Of a stretch of DNA of 64,000 nt, positions 33,312 through 42,204 are shown in pieces (within the stretch, counting starts at the first letter, position 1; each line of letters starts with the position of its first letter). The stretch is from Hyphomicrobiales bacterium (GTDB lineage Bacteria; Pseudomonadota; Alphaproteobacteria; Rhizobiales; Rhizobiaceae). The translations under genes and the position numbers were made by a program. The stretch is taken from assembly GCA_900466005.1 (NCBI GenBank), contig UEGQ01000004.1:186001-250000 (forward strand), in the 5' to 3' direction. The notes below the pieces were generated by a model. That model had not been told where the DNA came from. It made no database searches and worked only from the letters and a program-made list of their open reading frames with translations.

Positions 33312-34262
33312 TCAGCGCAGCCTCGGGTTTGCAAGAATGGCAATGATGTCGGCAAGCGTGATCAAGAGCAGGTAGCCGAAGCAGAAGATCATCGCGCAGG
33401 ACTGGATGAGCGGCAGGTCGCGGGTTTCGACGCCGTCGACCATCAGCTTGGCGACACCCGGATAATTGAAGATCGTCTCGACGATGATGACGCCGCCGAC
33501 GAGGTAGGAGAGGGACAGCGCGATTGCGTTGACGATCGGGCCGACCGCGTTCGGCAAGGCATGGCGCAGCACCATACGGGGCCGCGACGCGCCCTTCAGC
33601 AGCGCCGCCTCGACATAGGGGGTGTCGATTGTCTCGACCACGGCGGCACGCGTCATGCGGATCATCTGTGCGGAAACCACGAAGGTCAGGGTGATGACCG
33701 GCATGGCGTAGATTTTCAGCATCTCCCCGATGGATGTGACGTCGCCGGCTATCGAGAGCGCCGGAAGCCACTTGAGGTAGACGGAGAAAATGAGGACCGC
33801 GGAGGTCGCGACCATGAATTCCGGGACGGAGATCACGCCGATTGTGCAGATCGTGACGATGCGGTCATAGAGCGATCCTCTGTACATGGCGGCCGTGATG
33901 CCGAGCGTCAGGGCGAGCGGCACGGCGATGAGCGTGGTTACGCCGGCGAGCCGCATTGTGTTGACGAAGCGACCGCCGATCAGGTCGGCCACGGCAATGT
34001 TGTTGACGTAGGAGGTGCCGAGGTCTCCGGTCGCCAGACCTGCCAGCCAGCGCATGAAGCGGATGAACGCCGGCTCGTCGAGGTGCATGGCGGTCCGCAG
34101 GCCCGCCACCGCTTCGGGCGTTGCGGCCTGGCCGAGCAGGATCGTCGCGGTGTCGCCGGGAAGCATCGCCGTGGCGAAGAAGACCGCAAAGGAGACGATC
34201 AGCAAAGTCAGTGCCGCGATCAGAAGCCGCGCTCCGACGAGATTGAGTACATACGGGCTCAT
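33312..34262 (-). CDS. Peptide-type ABC permease, OppB/DppB
   Basis: This 316-residue subunit begins MSPYVLNLVGARLLIAALTLLIVSFAVFFATAMLPGDTATILLG, the OppB N-terminal helix with a PGD motif. Five more helices and the coupling loop (TPYVEAALLKGASRPRMVLRHALPN) follow. A 141-bp gap with a strong hairpin separates it from the upstream binding-protein gene on the same strand. Confidence 0.92.
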   Translation of the reverse strand: MSPYVLNLVGARLLIAALTLLIVSFAVFFATAMLPGDTATILLGQAATPEAVAGLRTAMHLDEPAFIRFMRWLAGLATGDLGTSYVNNIAVADLIGGRFVNTMRLAGVTTLIAVPLALTLGITAAMYRGSLYDRIVTICTIGVISVPEFMVATSAVLIFSVYLKWLPALSIAGDVTSIGEMLKIYAMPVITLTFVVSAQMIRMTRAAVVETIDTPYVEAALLKGASRPRMVLRHALPNAVGPIVNAIALSLSYLVGGVIIVETIFNYPGVAKLMVDGVETRDLPLIQSCAMIFCFGYLLLITLADIIAILANPRLR

Positions 34263-34365
34263 GAGAGGGCCCCTCTTCGGTTGAGCATCGACAGGCAGCC
34301 GAGGCGATGCACGGATCCGCGAACACTACGGGCAAAAGACTGACACGTCATCGGTGAAAGACGAT

Positions 34366-34388
34366 GGGAAGGCGGTGAGCGCCTTCCC
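34366..34388 (-). other. Post-binding-protein mRNA hairpin
   Basis: GGGAAGGCG and CGCCTTCCC form a perfect 9-bp stem with a GTGAG loop, 15 bp downstream of the binding-protein stop codon on the minus strand. With no T-tract it more likely attenuates or protects mRNA than ends the operon. Confidence 0.65.
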
Positions 34389-34403
34389 GGGCGCCTGCCG
34401 GTA

Positions 34404-36014
34404 TCAGGCGTCGAGCCAGACATATTCGGCGAAGGCATAACCCATCTGGCCGCCGAGCGGATTGGCCTCGAGGCCCTTGAGCTTGCCGGAAATCGCGTCG
34501 ACGTTCGAGAGGTAGACGGGGATCACCGTGCCGGCTTCCTCGGCGACCATGACCTGCATCTCGCCATAGATCGTCTTGCGCTGGGCTTCGTCCAGCGAGC
34601 CGCGGGCCTCGACCAGCATCTTGTCGAACTTCTCCGACTTGTACTGGCTTTCGTTCCACGGCGCATCGGAGGCGTAAAGGAGCGAGAAGAGGATGTCGGC
34701 CGTCGGGCGCGGATTGATGTTGCCGAAATGGACCGGCGCCTTGAGCCAATAGTTCGACCAATAGCCGTCGGACGGTACGCGCTGGATGTCGAACGTCATG
34801 CCGATTTCGCTGCCGGCCTGCTGGACGAGCGTGGCCATGTCGACCGAGGCGTTGGCGGCATCCGATGCGACGATCGGAATGGACTGGCCGACGAGACCGG
34901 ACTTCTCGAAGTGGAACTTGGCCTTCTCGGGATCGTATGCTTTGGGCTTCAGTTCGGCATTGTGGTAGATGTTTGCGGCAGAGATCGGCTGATCGTTCGC
35001 AATCTCGGCGAGCCCGCGCAGAACCGACTTCTGGATCTGCTCCCGGTTGATCAGGTATTTCATGCCCTGGATGAAGTCCGCCTTGCTGCCGGGTTCCATG
35101 TCGAGGCGGATGTTGAGGTCGGTGTAGTTGCCCGATGTCGTCTGCGACAACACGAAGCCCGGCTGGCTTTCGACGAGCTTCATCGAACGCGGGGTGATAG
35201 AGGCTGCAAGCTGGATGTCGCCTGAAAGAAGCGCGTTGACACGAGCCGTGTCGTCGCTGATCGCGAAATACTCGAAGGAGTCGATGTTGGCGCCGCCGGC
35301 TTTGAAATAGTCCGGGTTCTTCACGAAGATGGACTTCACGCCCGGCTGGAAGCTCTCCACCTTGAACGCGCCGGTGCCGATGCCCTTGGAAAAGTCGGTG
35401 GTGCCGTCCTGAACGATCATGAAGTGATGCATAGTGAGGATCGTCGGGAGGTCGGCGTTCGGGTTGGCGAGCGTGATCTCGAGGGTCAACGGGTCCACGG
35501 CCTTGATGCCGGTGATCTGCTTGGCGATCGAATTGACCTTCGAGCCGACATTCGGATCGAGGTGCCGCTGCAGCGAGAAGACGACGTCCGCGGAAGAGAG
35601 TGTCTTGCCGTCGTGGAATGTCACGCCGGAGCGTAGTTTGACCGTCCAGACCTTCGCGTCGGTCGTCTTGATGCTTTCCGCAAGCTCCATCTGGGTGACA
35701 CCGTCCTTGTTGAGGAAGGCCAGGCGGTTGTAGAGGGCACAGCAACGGACGTAGTCCGTCGACAGCGACGCCTTGGCCGGGTCGAGCGTGTCGGCGGTCG
35801 ACGAGGACCAGCCGGCGGCCTTCAGGTGCCCACCCTTCGTCGGCGTGGCGGCGACCGCGTTGGATGCACGACCGAGGGCGAGGCCGCCGGCCGAGAGCGC
35901 GACGCCGCCGGCGAGCATCATGTGAAGAAGTTCGCGACGTGTCGCACCGCGGCGAATGGCGTCTTCGACCATCGCGTCGTCATTTCTGGTCCAGTTGGTA
36001 ATCTTGTCGCTCAT
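34404..36014 (-). CDS. Peptide-type ABC solute-binding protein with twin-arginine signal
   Basis: This 536-residue SBP family 5 protein starts MSDKITNWTRNDDAMVEDAIRRGATRRELLHMMLAGG. A TRRELL motif and a hydrophobic stretch (VALSAGGLALGRASNAVAA) indicate Tat export. The start at 36014 has GGGGAAG upstream; the longer open frame reads into the HAD gene and was not used. The mature region (DTLDPAKASLSTDYVRCCALYNRLAFLNKDG) is the usual OppA-like fold. It leads the second Opp-type importer operon and lies 73 bp after the HAD gene. Confidence 0.92.
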   Translation of the reverse strand: MSDKITNWTRNDDAMVEDAIRRGATRRELLHMMLAGGVALSAGGLALGRASNAVAATPTKGGHLKAAGWSSSTADTLDPAKASLSTDYVRCCALYNRLAFLNKDGVTQMELAESIKTTDAKVWTVKLRSGVTFHDGKTLSSADVVFSLQRHLDPNVGSKVNSIAKQITGIKAVDPLTLEITLANPNADLPTILTMHHFMIVQDGTTDFSKGIGTGAFKVESFQPGVKSIFVKNPDYFKAGGANIDSFEYFAISDDTARVNALLSGDIQLAASITPRSMKLVESQPGFVLSQTTSGNYTDLNIRLDMEPGSKADFIQGMKYLINREQIQKSVLRGLAEIANDQPISAANIYHNAELKPKAYDPEKAKFHFEKSGLVGQSIPIVASDAANASVDMATLVQQAGSEIGMTFDIQRVPSDGYWSNYWLKAPVHFGNINPRPTADILFSLLYASDAPWNESQYKSEKFDKMLVEARGSLDEAQRKTIYGEMQVMVAEEAGTVIPVYLSNVDAISGKLKGLEANPLGGQMGYAFAEYVWLDA

Positions 36015-36087
36015 GCTACTTCCCCTTTTTGTTGTCGGTTGAGGGCTGCCCGTCTGTCGCGGCTTCACCCCTGGTGTTGAAGACAGG

Positions 36088-36801
36088 TCATTTTCGGGCG
36101 GTTGCCACGGCCTCGGCAAGGTCGGCCATGGACGTGAAGTGATGGTCTGGCGTGGTGAACTCGGCCGGCTCGATCGTGCCGCCATAACCGTTCTGGGCGT
36201 GGCGCCGCTCGATCCAACAATTGGTCATGCCGAGCTGCCGGGAAATCCCGATGTCGTGATACTGACTCTGGGCGACATGCAGAATGTCCTGCCTGGAGCC
36301 ACCTTCCGACGCGACGAAATCGAAGACCTGTTCAAAAAAGGCGGGGTCGGGCTTCTCGGTACCCGTGTCGTCGACGGTGAAGGCAGCATGGAACGGATTG
36401 CCGAGTTCGGCGGCGAAATGGTCGAAGGCCCAGCGCCGTGCATTCGTCATCGCGATCAGCCGGTAATCATGCGCAAGGCGGGCAAGCGCCTCGGCGCTGT
36501 CAGGAAACGCTTTCCAGCTTCCGGCGGAATCGCGCAGCCGCTCGCCGTAGCTTCGCTCTGCGGGAAGCCCGAGCGTCGGTGCAATCGCGAGATAGACCCG
36601 GACGAGATCGTCGGGAAAACGGTCTGCACCATCGGAATAGCGGGCCTGCCTGTAGAGCGCCAGGGCTTCTTCGCCGTCGACGGTCGTGCCGGCTTCCGCG
36701 GCGATCCCGGCTAGGCAGTCCTTGAGGCCCGCCTCGAAATCGATGAGCGTGCCGACCACGTCGAAGGTCATGTACTTGAACTCAGGCAGTTGCTTGCTCA
36801 T
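36088..36801 (-). CDS. HAD-superfamily hydrolase, haloacid dehalogenase type II-like
   Basis: This 237-residue hydrolase has motif I YMTFDVVGTLIDF, with the nucleophile Asp at 14, motif II MTNAR, the lysine in TEKPDPAFF and motif III ILHVAQSQYHDI. These match the L-2-haloacid dehalogenase branch of the HAD superfamily, whose members hydrolyse C-halogen or phosphate-ester bonds. The residue two after the nucleophile is Val rather than Asp, usual for the dehalogenase branch and against phosphatase activity. It precedes the importer operon by 73 bp. A second member of the family lies at 43162. Confidence 0.85.
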   Translation of the reverse strand: MSKQLPEFKYMTFDVVGTLIDFEAGLKDCLAGIAAEAGTTVDGEEALALYRQARYSDGADRFPDDLVRVYLAIAPTLGLPAERSYGERLRDSAGSWKAFPDSAEALARLAHDYRLIAMTNARRWAFDHFAAELGNPFHAAFTVDDTGTEKPDPAFFEQVFDFVASEGGSRQDILHVAQSQYHDIGISRQLGMTNCWIERRHAQNGYGGTIEPAEFTTPDHHFTSMADLAEAVATARK

Positions 36802-36891
36802 GGTCGTTTTCCCAGTTTCATCCGCGCGCCCATTGGTGTCTGCGGCAGATTATTTTGTTCCCGGTTCGGGCGACTGTCTCGCCTTCATGTG

Positions 36892-36922
36892 AGGCCCGCC
36901 ATTGCGTTCTGCGGGCCTTTTC
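36892..36922 (+). terminator. Orphan intrinsic terminator on the plus strand
   Basis: AGGCCCGC (36892-36899) pairs with GCGGGCCT (36911-36918), followed at once by TTTTC. It has the shape of a plus-strand Rho-independent terminator, yet both flanking genes run on the minus strand. It lies in the 241-bp gap between the aminotransferase and HAD genes. A short plus-strand RNA ending here is possible. Confidence 0.5.
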
Positions 36923-37042
36923 ATTTATCAAGTGTGGCATCCGCACCGCGCCGATTCCGCCGAAAAGACACAGCGGCGCGGCACAAAATTGCGAATCTGC
37001 CGGCCCCCGCGACATTTGGGGGCCTGGCTTCCCCGGAGGCAT

Positions 37043-38419
37043 TCAGCCCTTCAGCGCCTGGCGGACATCCGGGTCCTCGAGCGTCTGGTCCAGCGTCAAT
37101 GCCGTGCGCTCGAGGATCGCGTCGATGTCCGCATCGGTGCAGCAGAGCGGCGGGGCATAGCCAAGCACACCGTTGGCGAAGGCGCGGATGACGAGGCCGT
37201 TTTCCCAGGCACGGTCGAAAATGCGCCGCGCCGCCTGCGCCTCGGCGGGCAATGGCGTCTTGTTCTTCTTGTCGACGACCAGCTCGATGGCGGCAAGCAT
37301 GCCGCGGCCCCGGACATCGCCGACCAGCGGGTGATCCTTCAGGGCCTCGAGGCCAGCCATCAGCCGGGCGCCGGCCTTTCTGCCGTTTTCGAGCAGGCCG
37401 TTCTCATAGAGCTTCAGGACTTCAAGGCCGACGGCGGCGCTGACCGGATGGGCCGAATAGGTATAGCCGTGGCCGACCGCCGAGGTGCCGGCGCCATCGG
37501 CGATCACCTGGTAAACATGGTCCGCCATGAACACGGCGCCCATAGGCACATAGCCGGAGGTGAGGCCCTTGGCAGTGGTCATGAAGTCGGGGACGATGTC
37601 ATCCTCACTGCAGGCGAAAAGCGGGCCTGTTCGGCCAAAGCCGGTGATCACCTCGTCGGCGATGAAGAGGATGCCGAGCTCGCGGCAAAGATCGCGCATC
37701 GCCTTCAACCAGCCACGGGGCGGCACGATCACGCCGCCGGAGCCCTGTATCGGTTCGGCATAGAAGGCGGCGACGCGTTCCGGCCCGATCTCCTCGACCT
37801 TGGCTCTCAATGCCACGAGCGAGGCGGCGATGATGGCCTGCGGATCGTCCCCCACGGGGTTCCGGTAGGGATAGGGCGACGGAATCTTGTGCTGCCAGTC
37901 GAAAGGAATTCCGAAGCCGGCATGGAACGCCGGCAGGGCCGTGAGCCCGGCGCCGACGGTGGAGGAGCCGTGATATCCCATCTCGATCGAGATGAACTGG
38001 TCGCGCCGGAGCTCGCCACGCGCGATCCAGTAATATCGGACGAAGCGGATCGTGCTGTCGACGGCATCCGATCCGCCGAGGGTGAAATAGACGTGGTCGA
38101 GATCGCCCGGCGCGCGTTCGGCGAGTTCGGCGGCAAGCCGGATCGCCGGCTCCGAGCCGAGACCGAAATAGGCGGTCGCGTAGGGAAGCTCGCGCATCTG
38201 GTGGGTAGCGGCCTCGACGATGCTCTCGTGCCCGTAGCCGGCGTTGACGCACCAGAGGCCGGCGAAGCCGTCGACCAGCTGCCGGCCGCTCGCATCGGTG
38301 ACCGTCGCGCCCTTGGCGGAGGCGAGCACGCGCACGCCCTGTTGCTCGTGACCGCGATAGGAGGCGACCGGATGGACGAGGTGGGCCCGGTCGAGCTCGA
38401 TGAGGGAATTGCTGTACAT
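37043..38419 (-). CDS. Class III PLP-dependent aminotransferase (omega-amino acid/amine type)
   Basis: This 458-residue enzyme transfers an amino group from an omega-amino acid or amine to a keto acid. The PLP lysine is K284 in FMTTAKGLTSGYVPMG, the ring aspartate D255 is in IADEVITGFGRTG, and GGSDAVDST (115-123) matches the phosphate cup. The pattern resembles gamma-aminobutyrate/putrescine/beta-alanine-pyruvate transaminases. The GNAT gene lies 13 bp upstream on the same strand. A GC hairpin (37002-37024) follows its stop. The substrate is not determined. Confidence 0.92.
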   Translation of the reverse strand: MYSNSLIELDRAHLVHPVASYRGHEQQGVRVLASAKGATVTDASGRQLVDGFAGLWCVNAGYGHESIVEAATHQMRELPYATAYFGLGSEPAIRLAAELAERAPGDLDHVYFTLGGSDAVDSTIRFVRYYWIARGELRRDQFISIEMGYHGSSTVGAGLTALPAFHAGFGIPFDWQHKIPSPYPYRNPVGDDPQAIIAASLVALRAKVEEIGPERVAAFYAEPIQGSGGVIVPPRGWLKAMRDLCRELGILFIADEVITGFGRTGPLFACSEDDIVPDFMTTAKGLTSGYVPMGAVFMADHVYQVIADGAGTSAVGHGYTYSAHPVSAAVGLEVLKLYENGLLENGRKAGARLMAGLEALKDHPLVGDVRGRGMLAAIELVVDKKNKTPLPAEAQAARRIFDRAWENGLVIRAFANGVLGYAPPLCCTDADIDAILERTALTLDQTLEDPDVRQALKG

Positions 38420-38432
38420 GATCTTCTCCGGA

Positions 38433-39266
38433 TCAGCCGAATGCCTGGTTGGCGAGGGCGAAGGTGGTGACGGCCGGTGTGGCGCGCGGTTGCAGGGGGC
38501 GGGCCATGGCTATGCCGCCGCCGACATGGGCGAGCCCCTGTCCGGTGAGCCAGTCTGCAAGCCCGTGATCGGCGGTATCGACACGCAGGAAGCGGCCCGA
38601 CCGCTCGGCAATAGAATGGGCGACGAGGGTCTTTGCGTCCTGAAGCGTTGGCGCGACGACGGGGCCGATCACCTCGCCACGGCCAAAGGAACGCACCGCC
38701 GCAAAGGCTTCGATGCGCCCGTTGCGGCGAAGAACAGCGAACGTGCCGGCGATCGCGAGAGAAACAATCAATCTCTCGCGATCGGCGTCGCAAGCGGCGC
38801 GATCGAGCGCGATGATTGCGGGCACGTCCGCCAGTGAGGCGGGCTCGACACCCGCGGGCGAGGGTATCTCGCCGACGACACCCTGATGCTGCCGGATCGT
38901 GCCGGTTCCGCGGAAGCCGAGTTTTTCATAGAGCGGCAAGCCTTCCGCCGTCGCGATGAGGCGCAGTGGGCGGTTACCGGCAAGTCGGAATGCTGCATCC
39001 ATGAGCTTGCGCCCGAGACCCTGGCCACGCATCGCCTCATCGACGATCACCATGTTGATGGTGGCGGCGTCCGTCTTGAAGGGCGTGACGAATACCGTGC
39101 CGACGACCTCTCCGGCGCCGTCGACGGCGGCGACACCGTCGCTCAGCGAAAGCGCCATCCGCCAGTCCTCGAGGCGATGTGGCCATCCGGCCTGCCGGGA
39201 GAGGCGCAAGGCGCCTTCGAGATGCTGCTCTCCGAAGCGCTCCAGTTGTGTCTGCAATGTTCGCAT
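38433..39266 (-). CDS. GNAT-family N-acetyltransferase with C-terminal second domain
   Basis: This protein of about 277 residues starts at ATG 39266, chosen because AAGGA lies 7 bases upstream; ATG 39281 has a ribosome-binding site that is too close. The N-terminal GNAT fold has an acetyl-CoA loop MRGQGLGRKLMDAAF and the LPLYEKLGFRGTG motif. A second GNAT-like half follows (ASLADVPAIIALDRAA). The protein shares GWPHR-EDW, R-LYR/YEKLGF and the C-terminal FALANQAFG pattern with the GNAT at 54642. It forms a pair with the class III aminotransferase. The acceptor amine is unknown. Confidence 0.85.
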   Translation of the reverse strand: MRTLQTQLERFGEQHLEGALRLSRQAGWPHRLEDWRMALSLSDGVAAVDGAGEVVGTVFVTPFKTDAATINMVIVDEAMRGQGLGRKLMDAAFRLAGNRPLRLIATAEGLPLYEKLGFRGTGTIRQHQGVVGEIPSPAGVEPASLADVPAIIALDRAACDADRERLIVSLAIAGTFAVLRRNGRIEAFAAVRSFGRGEVIGPVVAPTLQDAKTLVAHSIAERSGRFLRVDTADHGLADWLTGQGLAHVGGGIAMARPLQPRATPAVTTFALANQAFG

Positions 39267-39365
39267 AGGCAGATCCTTCATGTCCTGCCCATAGTGTTAA
39301 GGGTTCGGGGGCCGGCAGATCGCCCGAAGGCGGTGCTGGCCTCGACATCTTCCGCCTTGGCGGCC

Positions 39366-39406
39366 GTCGCCCGCGGCATTTTATGCCGCGGACTTGTCCG
39401 GGCGAC
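39366..39406. repeat. Nested palindromic element between LysR and GNAT genes
   Basis: Inner arms CCGCGGCAT/ATGCCGCGG (39371-39379, 39383-39391) with a TTT loop are enclosed by outer arms GTCGCCC (39366-39372) and GGGCGAC (39400-39406). The two stems overlap by two bases, so they are alternative or stacked folds. The element lies in the 168-bp gap between the LysR stop and the GNAT start, both minus strand. It resembles a mobile palindromic repeat or terminator. Confidence 0.45.
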
Positions 39407-39434
39407 GACGCCCGTCGAGGCGGTCCGCCACCTG

Positions 39435-40343
39435 TCAGGGGCGGCCAGTATGTGCTGTTGCAGCCTGCGCCCTGAGCCATGTGGAGAAAGCCTCGGCGGC
39501 GGGGCTGAGCCGTCTTTGTTCGGGCATGACAAGCCAATAGGCCGTCTTCTCCGACCGAACCGTCGCTGCGAAGGGCTGCACGAGCCTTCCGCTCGTCAGG
39601 TGATCGGCGATGAGGAGCAGACGGCCGATCGCGACGCCCTGACCGTTGAGGGCGGCCTGCAGAGCGATGTTGTAGTCGGTGAGCTGCAGGACGCGGGCAT
39701 GGCGAAAATCAACCCCGACCTCGCCGAACCATAGTTCCCATCCGAGAGGGTTCATGGAATCGAGCAGCGTGTGCGACAGCAGGTCCGCAGGTTCGGCGAA
39801 ACCGGAGCCATCTCCGAAGAGCGACGGGCTGACGACGGGGCTCAGTTCCTCGTTCATCAGCCGCTCCGCCCTGACATCTCCCCAGGGACCCGCGCCGAAG
39901 CGGATGGCGAGGTCCACGTCGTCCGATGCGAAGTTCGTCAGGCGCAATGTCGGTTCGAGTTCGACGTCTATCTCGGGATGCTGCAGCATGAAACGCGGAA
40001 GGCGCGAAACCAGCCAGTTGGCGGCGAAGGAGGGCAGGACGCTGACGCGCACCGTCTGTCTCCCGGCCTGCCGTCGCGTTTCTGCCGTCGCACTGGCGAT
40101 GATTGCGAAGGCTTCGGTCGTTCTCTCCAGATAGGCAGCGCCTTCGGGCGTCAGTTCGATGCTCTTCGCCTTGCGAACAAAGAGGCGCACGCCGAGCATG
40201 CCCTCGAGCTGCCTGATGTGATGGCTGACCGCGCTCTGGGTGATGAGGAGCTCTTCGCCCGCGCGCCGGAAGCTCAGCAGACGCCCGACCGCCTCGAAGG
40301 CCCGCAAGGCCTGCAGCGGCGGCATGACGGCGGATGCGCGCAT
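39435..40343 (-). CDS. LysR-family transcription regulator (GcvA-like)
   Basis: This 302-residue regulator has a helix-turn-helix at about 20-45 (FRRAGEELLITQSAVSHHIRQLEGMLGVRLFVRK). An effector domain follows from about 95 (TVRVSVLPSFAANWLVSRLPRFMLQHPEIDVELEP), the GcvA-like pattern. It diverges from the RidA/aminotransferase V/SDR genes, its probable targets. The 113-bp gap has TTCAA and TTGAA arms about 24 bp apart, compatible with a LysR site. Confidence 0.92.
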   Translation of the reverse strand: MRASAVMPPLQALRAFEAVGRLLSFRRAGEELLITQSAVSHHIRQLEGMLGVRLFVRKAKSIELTPEGAAYLERTTEAFAIIASATAETRRQAGRQTVRVSVLPSFAANWLVSRLPRFMLQHPEIDVELEPTLRLTNFASDDVDLAIRFGAGPWGDVRAERLMNEELSPVVSPSLFGDGSGFAEPADLLSHTLLDSMNPLGWELWFGEVGVDFRHARVLQLTDYNIALQAALNGQGVAIGRLLLIADHLTSGRLVQPFAATVRSEKTAYWLVMPEQRRLSPAAEAFSTWLRAQAATAHTGRP

Positions 40344-40456
40344 GAAATTCCCTCAAAGCGTGACATTAGTTCAATCGATCACACGATAGCGAAGTTTGAA
40401 TTGGAAGCAATCGGCGCCGCCGTGCATTTTGCGGCCAACTCTCAAGGGAGACAGCC

Positions 40457-40930
40457 ATGTCAGAGACCATTGTATCCAGACTTTCCGCCCTCGGTCATCG
40501 CTTGCCGGCAGCGTCGGCCCCGGCGGCGAACTACGTTTCCGCGGTCCGAACCGGCAATCTTCTCGTCGTGTCGGGGCAGATCAGCACCAGGAACGGTGTT
40601 GTCCTGACCGGGGCGGTCGGCGCCGGCGTTTCGATCGAGGAAGGCCGCGTCGCCGCGGAGTGCGCCGCAATCAGTGTCCTCTCTCAAATCGCCGCAGCGA
40701 CCGGCGGCGCATTGGCGGCCGTCCGGCGCGTGGTGCGCCTCGGTGTCTACATCGCCTCGGCGCCGGATTTCGCAAAGCAATCGGAAGTCGCCAACGGCGC
40801 CTCGGATCTGGTCGTCGGTGTGTTCGGAGATGCGGGGAGACACGCGCGTGCGGCGGTCGGCGTTGCGGCACTGCCGGTCGGCGCCACGGTCGAAATCGAG
40901 GCGCTGGTGGAACTGGAGCCCCAGGCATGA
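40457..40930 (+). CDS. RidA/YjgF-family imine deaminase-like protein
   Basis: This 157-residue protein is of the RidA superfamily, which hydrolyses reactive enamine/imine intermediates made by PLP enzymes. Visible features are GNLLVVSGQIS near 32-42, the VVRLGVYIASAPDF strand, and HARAAVGVAALPVGATVEIEALVEL with the substrate arginine just before AAVGV. CAAGGGAGA precedes ATG 40457. The stop overlaps the ATG of the class V aminotransferase by 4 bp (ATGA), so the two are coupled. That suits detoxification of that enzyme's intermediates. Confidence 0.9.
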   Translation: MSETIVSRLSALGHRLPAASAPAANYVSAVRTGNLLVVSGQISTRNGVVLTGAVGAGVSIEEGRVAAECAAISVLSQIAAATGGALAAVRRVVRLGVYIASAPDFAKQSEVANGASDLVVGVFGDAGRHARAAVGVAALPVGATVEIEALVELEPQA

Positions 40931-42117
40931 ACGACGTGTTCGACGTCGAGCATCTCCGTTCGGAGACACCGGGCTGCAAGGCCGGTGTGCATTTCAATCA
41001 CTCCGGCGCCTCGCTGCCTTCCCGATCCACCCTCGAGACGATCTGGGACTATCTGCGGGAGGAGGCGGCCGACGGCCCGATGGAGACGGCAACGAGGGCG
41101 GGCGGACGACCCGAAGCCGTCCGCACCGATGCCGCCTCCCTGATCGGCGCCAGCCCGGGCGAAATCGCGTTCATGGGGAGCGGATCGGCCGCCTGGGGCG
41201 TCGCGTTTGCGGCATTGCCGCCGCTCGCAGCAGGGGACCGCATTCTCGTCGGGCGCCAGGAATGGGGCGGGAACCTCGCAACCATGCAGGCTGCTGCACA
41301 ACGTGCCGGCGCGCGCATCGAGGTCATTCCGGTCTGCGAGGACGGTAGCGTCGATGCCGCCGCGCTTGCATCGATGATGGACGAGCGGGTGCGCCTTGTC
41401 TCGCTGACATGGCTTCCGGCCAACGGCGGCCTCATCAACGACGCGGCGGCCGTCGGGCGCGTGGCCAGAGCGGCGGGCGTTCCCTATTTCATTGACGCGG
41501 GCCAGGCGCTCGGCCAAGTCACGATCGATGTTGCGGCACTCGGATGCGACGTCCTGAAGGCCGCCGGGCGAAAGTTCCTCCGCGGTCCACGCGGCACGGC
41601 ATTGCTCTATGTCAGGCGAGGGTTCCAGCCAGCACTCACGCCATCCTATCTGGATGTGTCTTCCGGTCCGATCGTCGACGGCAAGGTCAATATCCGCGAC
41701 GATGCGCGTCGCTTCGAGGCCGCCGAGAACTCGCCGGCCTTGCTGCTTGGCCTCGGTGCAGCCATTCGTGAGGCGAGGTCGCTTGGCATCGAGGCTATCC
41801 GCGAGAGGATCGCATCGCTGGCAAGCACGCTCCGGGACGATCTTCGCAGCATCCCCAAAGTCACGGTGCGGGATCTCGGATCACAACGCTCGGGAATCGT
41901 TTCTTTCACGGTCGAGGGCACCGCACCGACGCAAGTGCGTGCCGCGCTCGCCGAGAGAGGTATTGCGATCGGCGCGAACGGCGTTCCCTATACCCCGCTC
42001 GACATGGCGGCGCGCGGACTGGACCAGATTGCGCGCGCCTCGGTCAGCCATCTCAATACCGTGTCGGAAGTCGCGCTCCTTTCGGAAGCGGTCGCAGACA
42101 TAGCGCGTAGCGCATGA
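40927..42117 (+). CDS. Class V PLP-dependent aminotransferase / cysteine-desulfurase-fold enzyme
   Basis: This 396-residue fold-type I enzyme has the PLP aspartate D190 in YFIDAGQALGQ, the lysine probably K216 in KAAGRKFLRGPRGTALLY, and an N-terminal HFNHSGASLPSRSTL. It is nearer the isopenicillin-N-epimerase/EgtE-like group (C-S or amine chemistry) than true NifS, because the conserved desulfurase cysteine loop is not seen. It is coupled to the RidA gene and followed 87 bp later by an SDR. The substrate is unknown. Confidence 0.88.
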   Translation: MNDVFDVEHLRSETPGCKAGVHFNHSGASLPSRSTLETIWDYLREEAADGPMETATRAGGRPEAVRTDAASLIGASPGEIAFMGSGSAAWGVAFAALPPLAAGDRILVGRQEWGGNLATMQAAAQRAGARIEVIPVCEDGSVDAAALASMMDERVRLVSLTWLPANGGLINDAAAVGRVARAAGVPYFIDAGQALGQVTIDVAALGCDVLKAAGRKFLRGPRGTALLYVRRGFQPALTPSYLDVSSGPIVDGKVNIRDDARRFEAAENSPALLLGLGAAIREARSLGIEAIRERIASLASTLRDDLRSIPKVTVRDLGSQRSGIVSFTVEGTAPTQVRAALAERGIAIGANGVPYTPLDMAARGLDQIARASVSHLNTVSEVALLSEAVADIARSA

Positions 42118-42204
42118 CGGCGCCGCCTTCATCAGGCGGGCAGTCAAGACCGGGCCGGCATTGTCCGACCTTCCAGACTATCAACACGACGATCGGAGTA
42201 AGCG

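Noticed and set aside
42120..42144. CCGCCT-tcatc-AGGCGG stem after the class V aminotransferase gene.
   Set aside because: Only six base pairs, no T-tract, and the SDR gene continues on the same strand, so no function can be supported.
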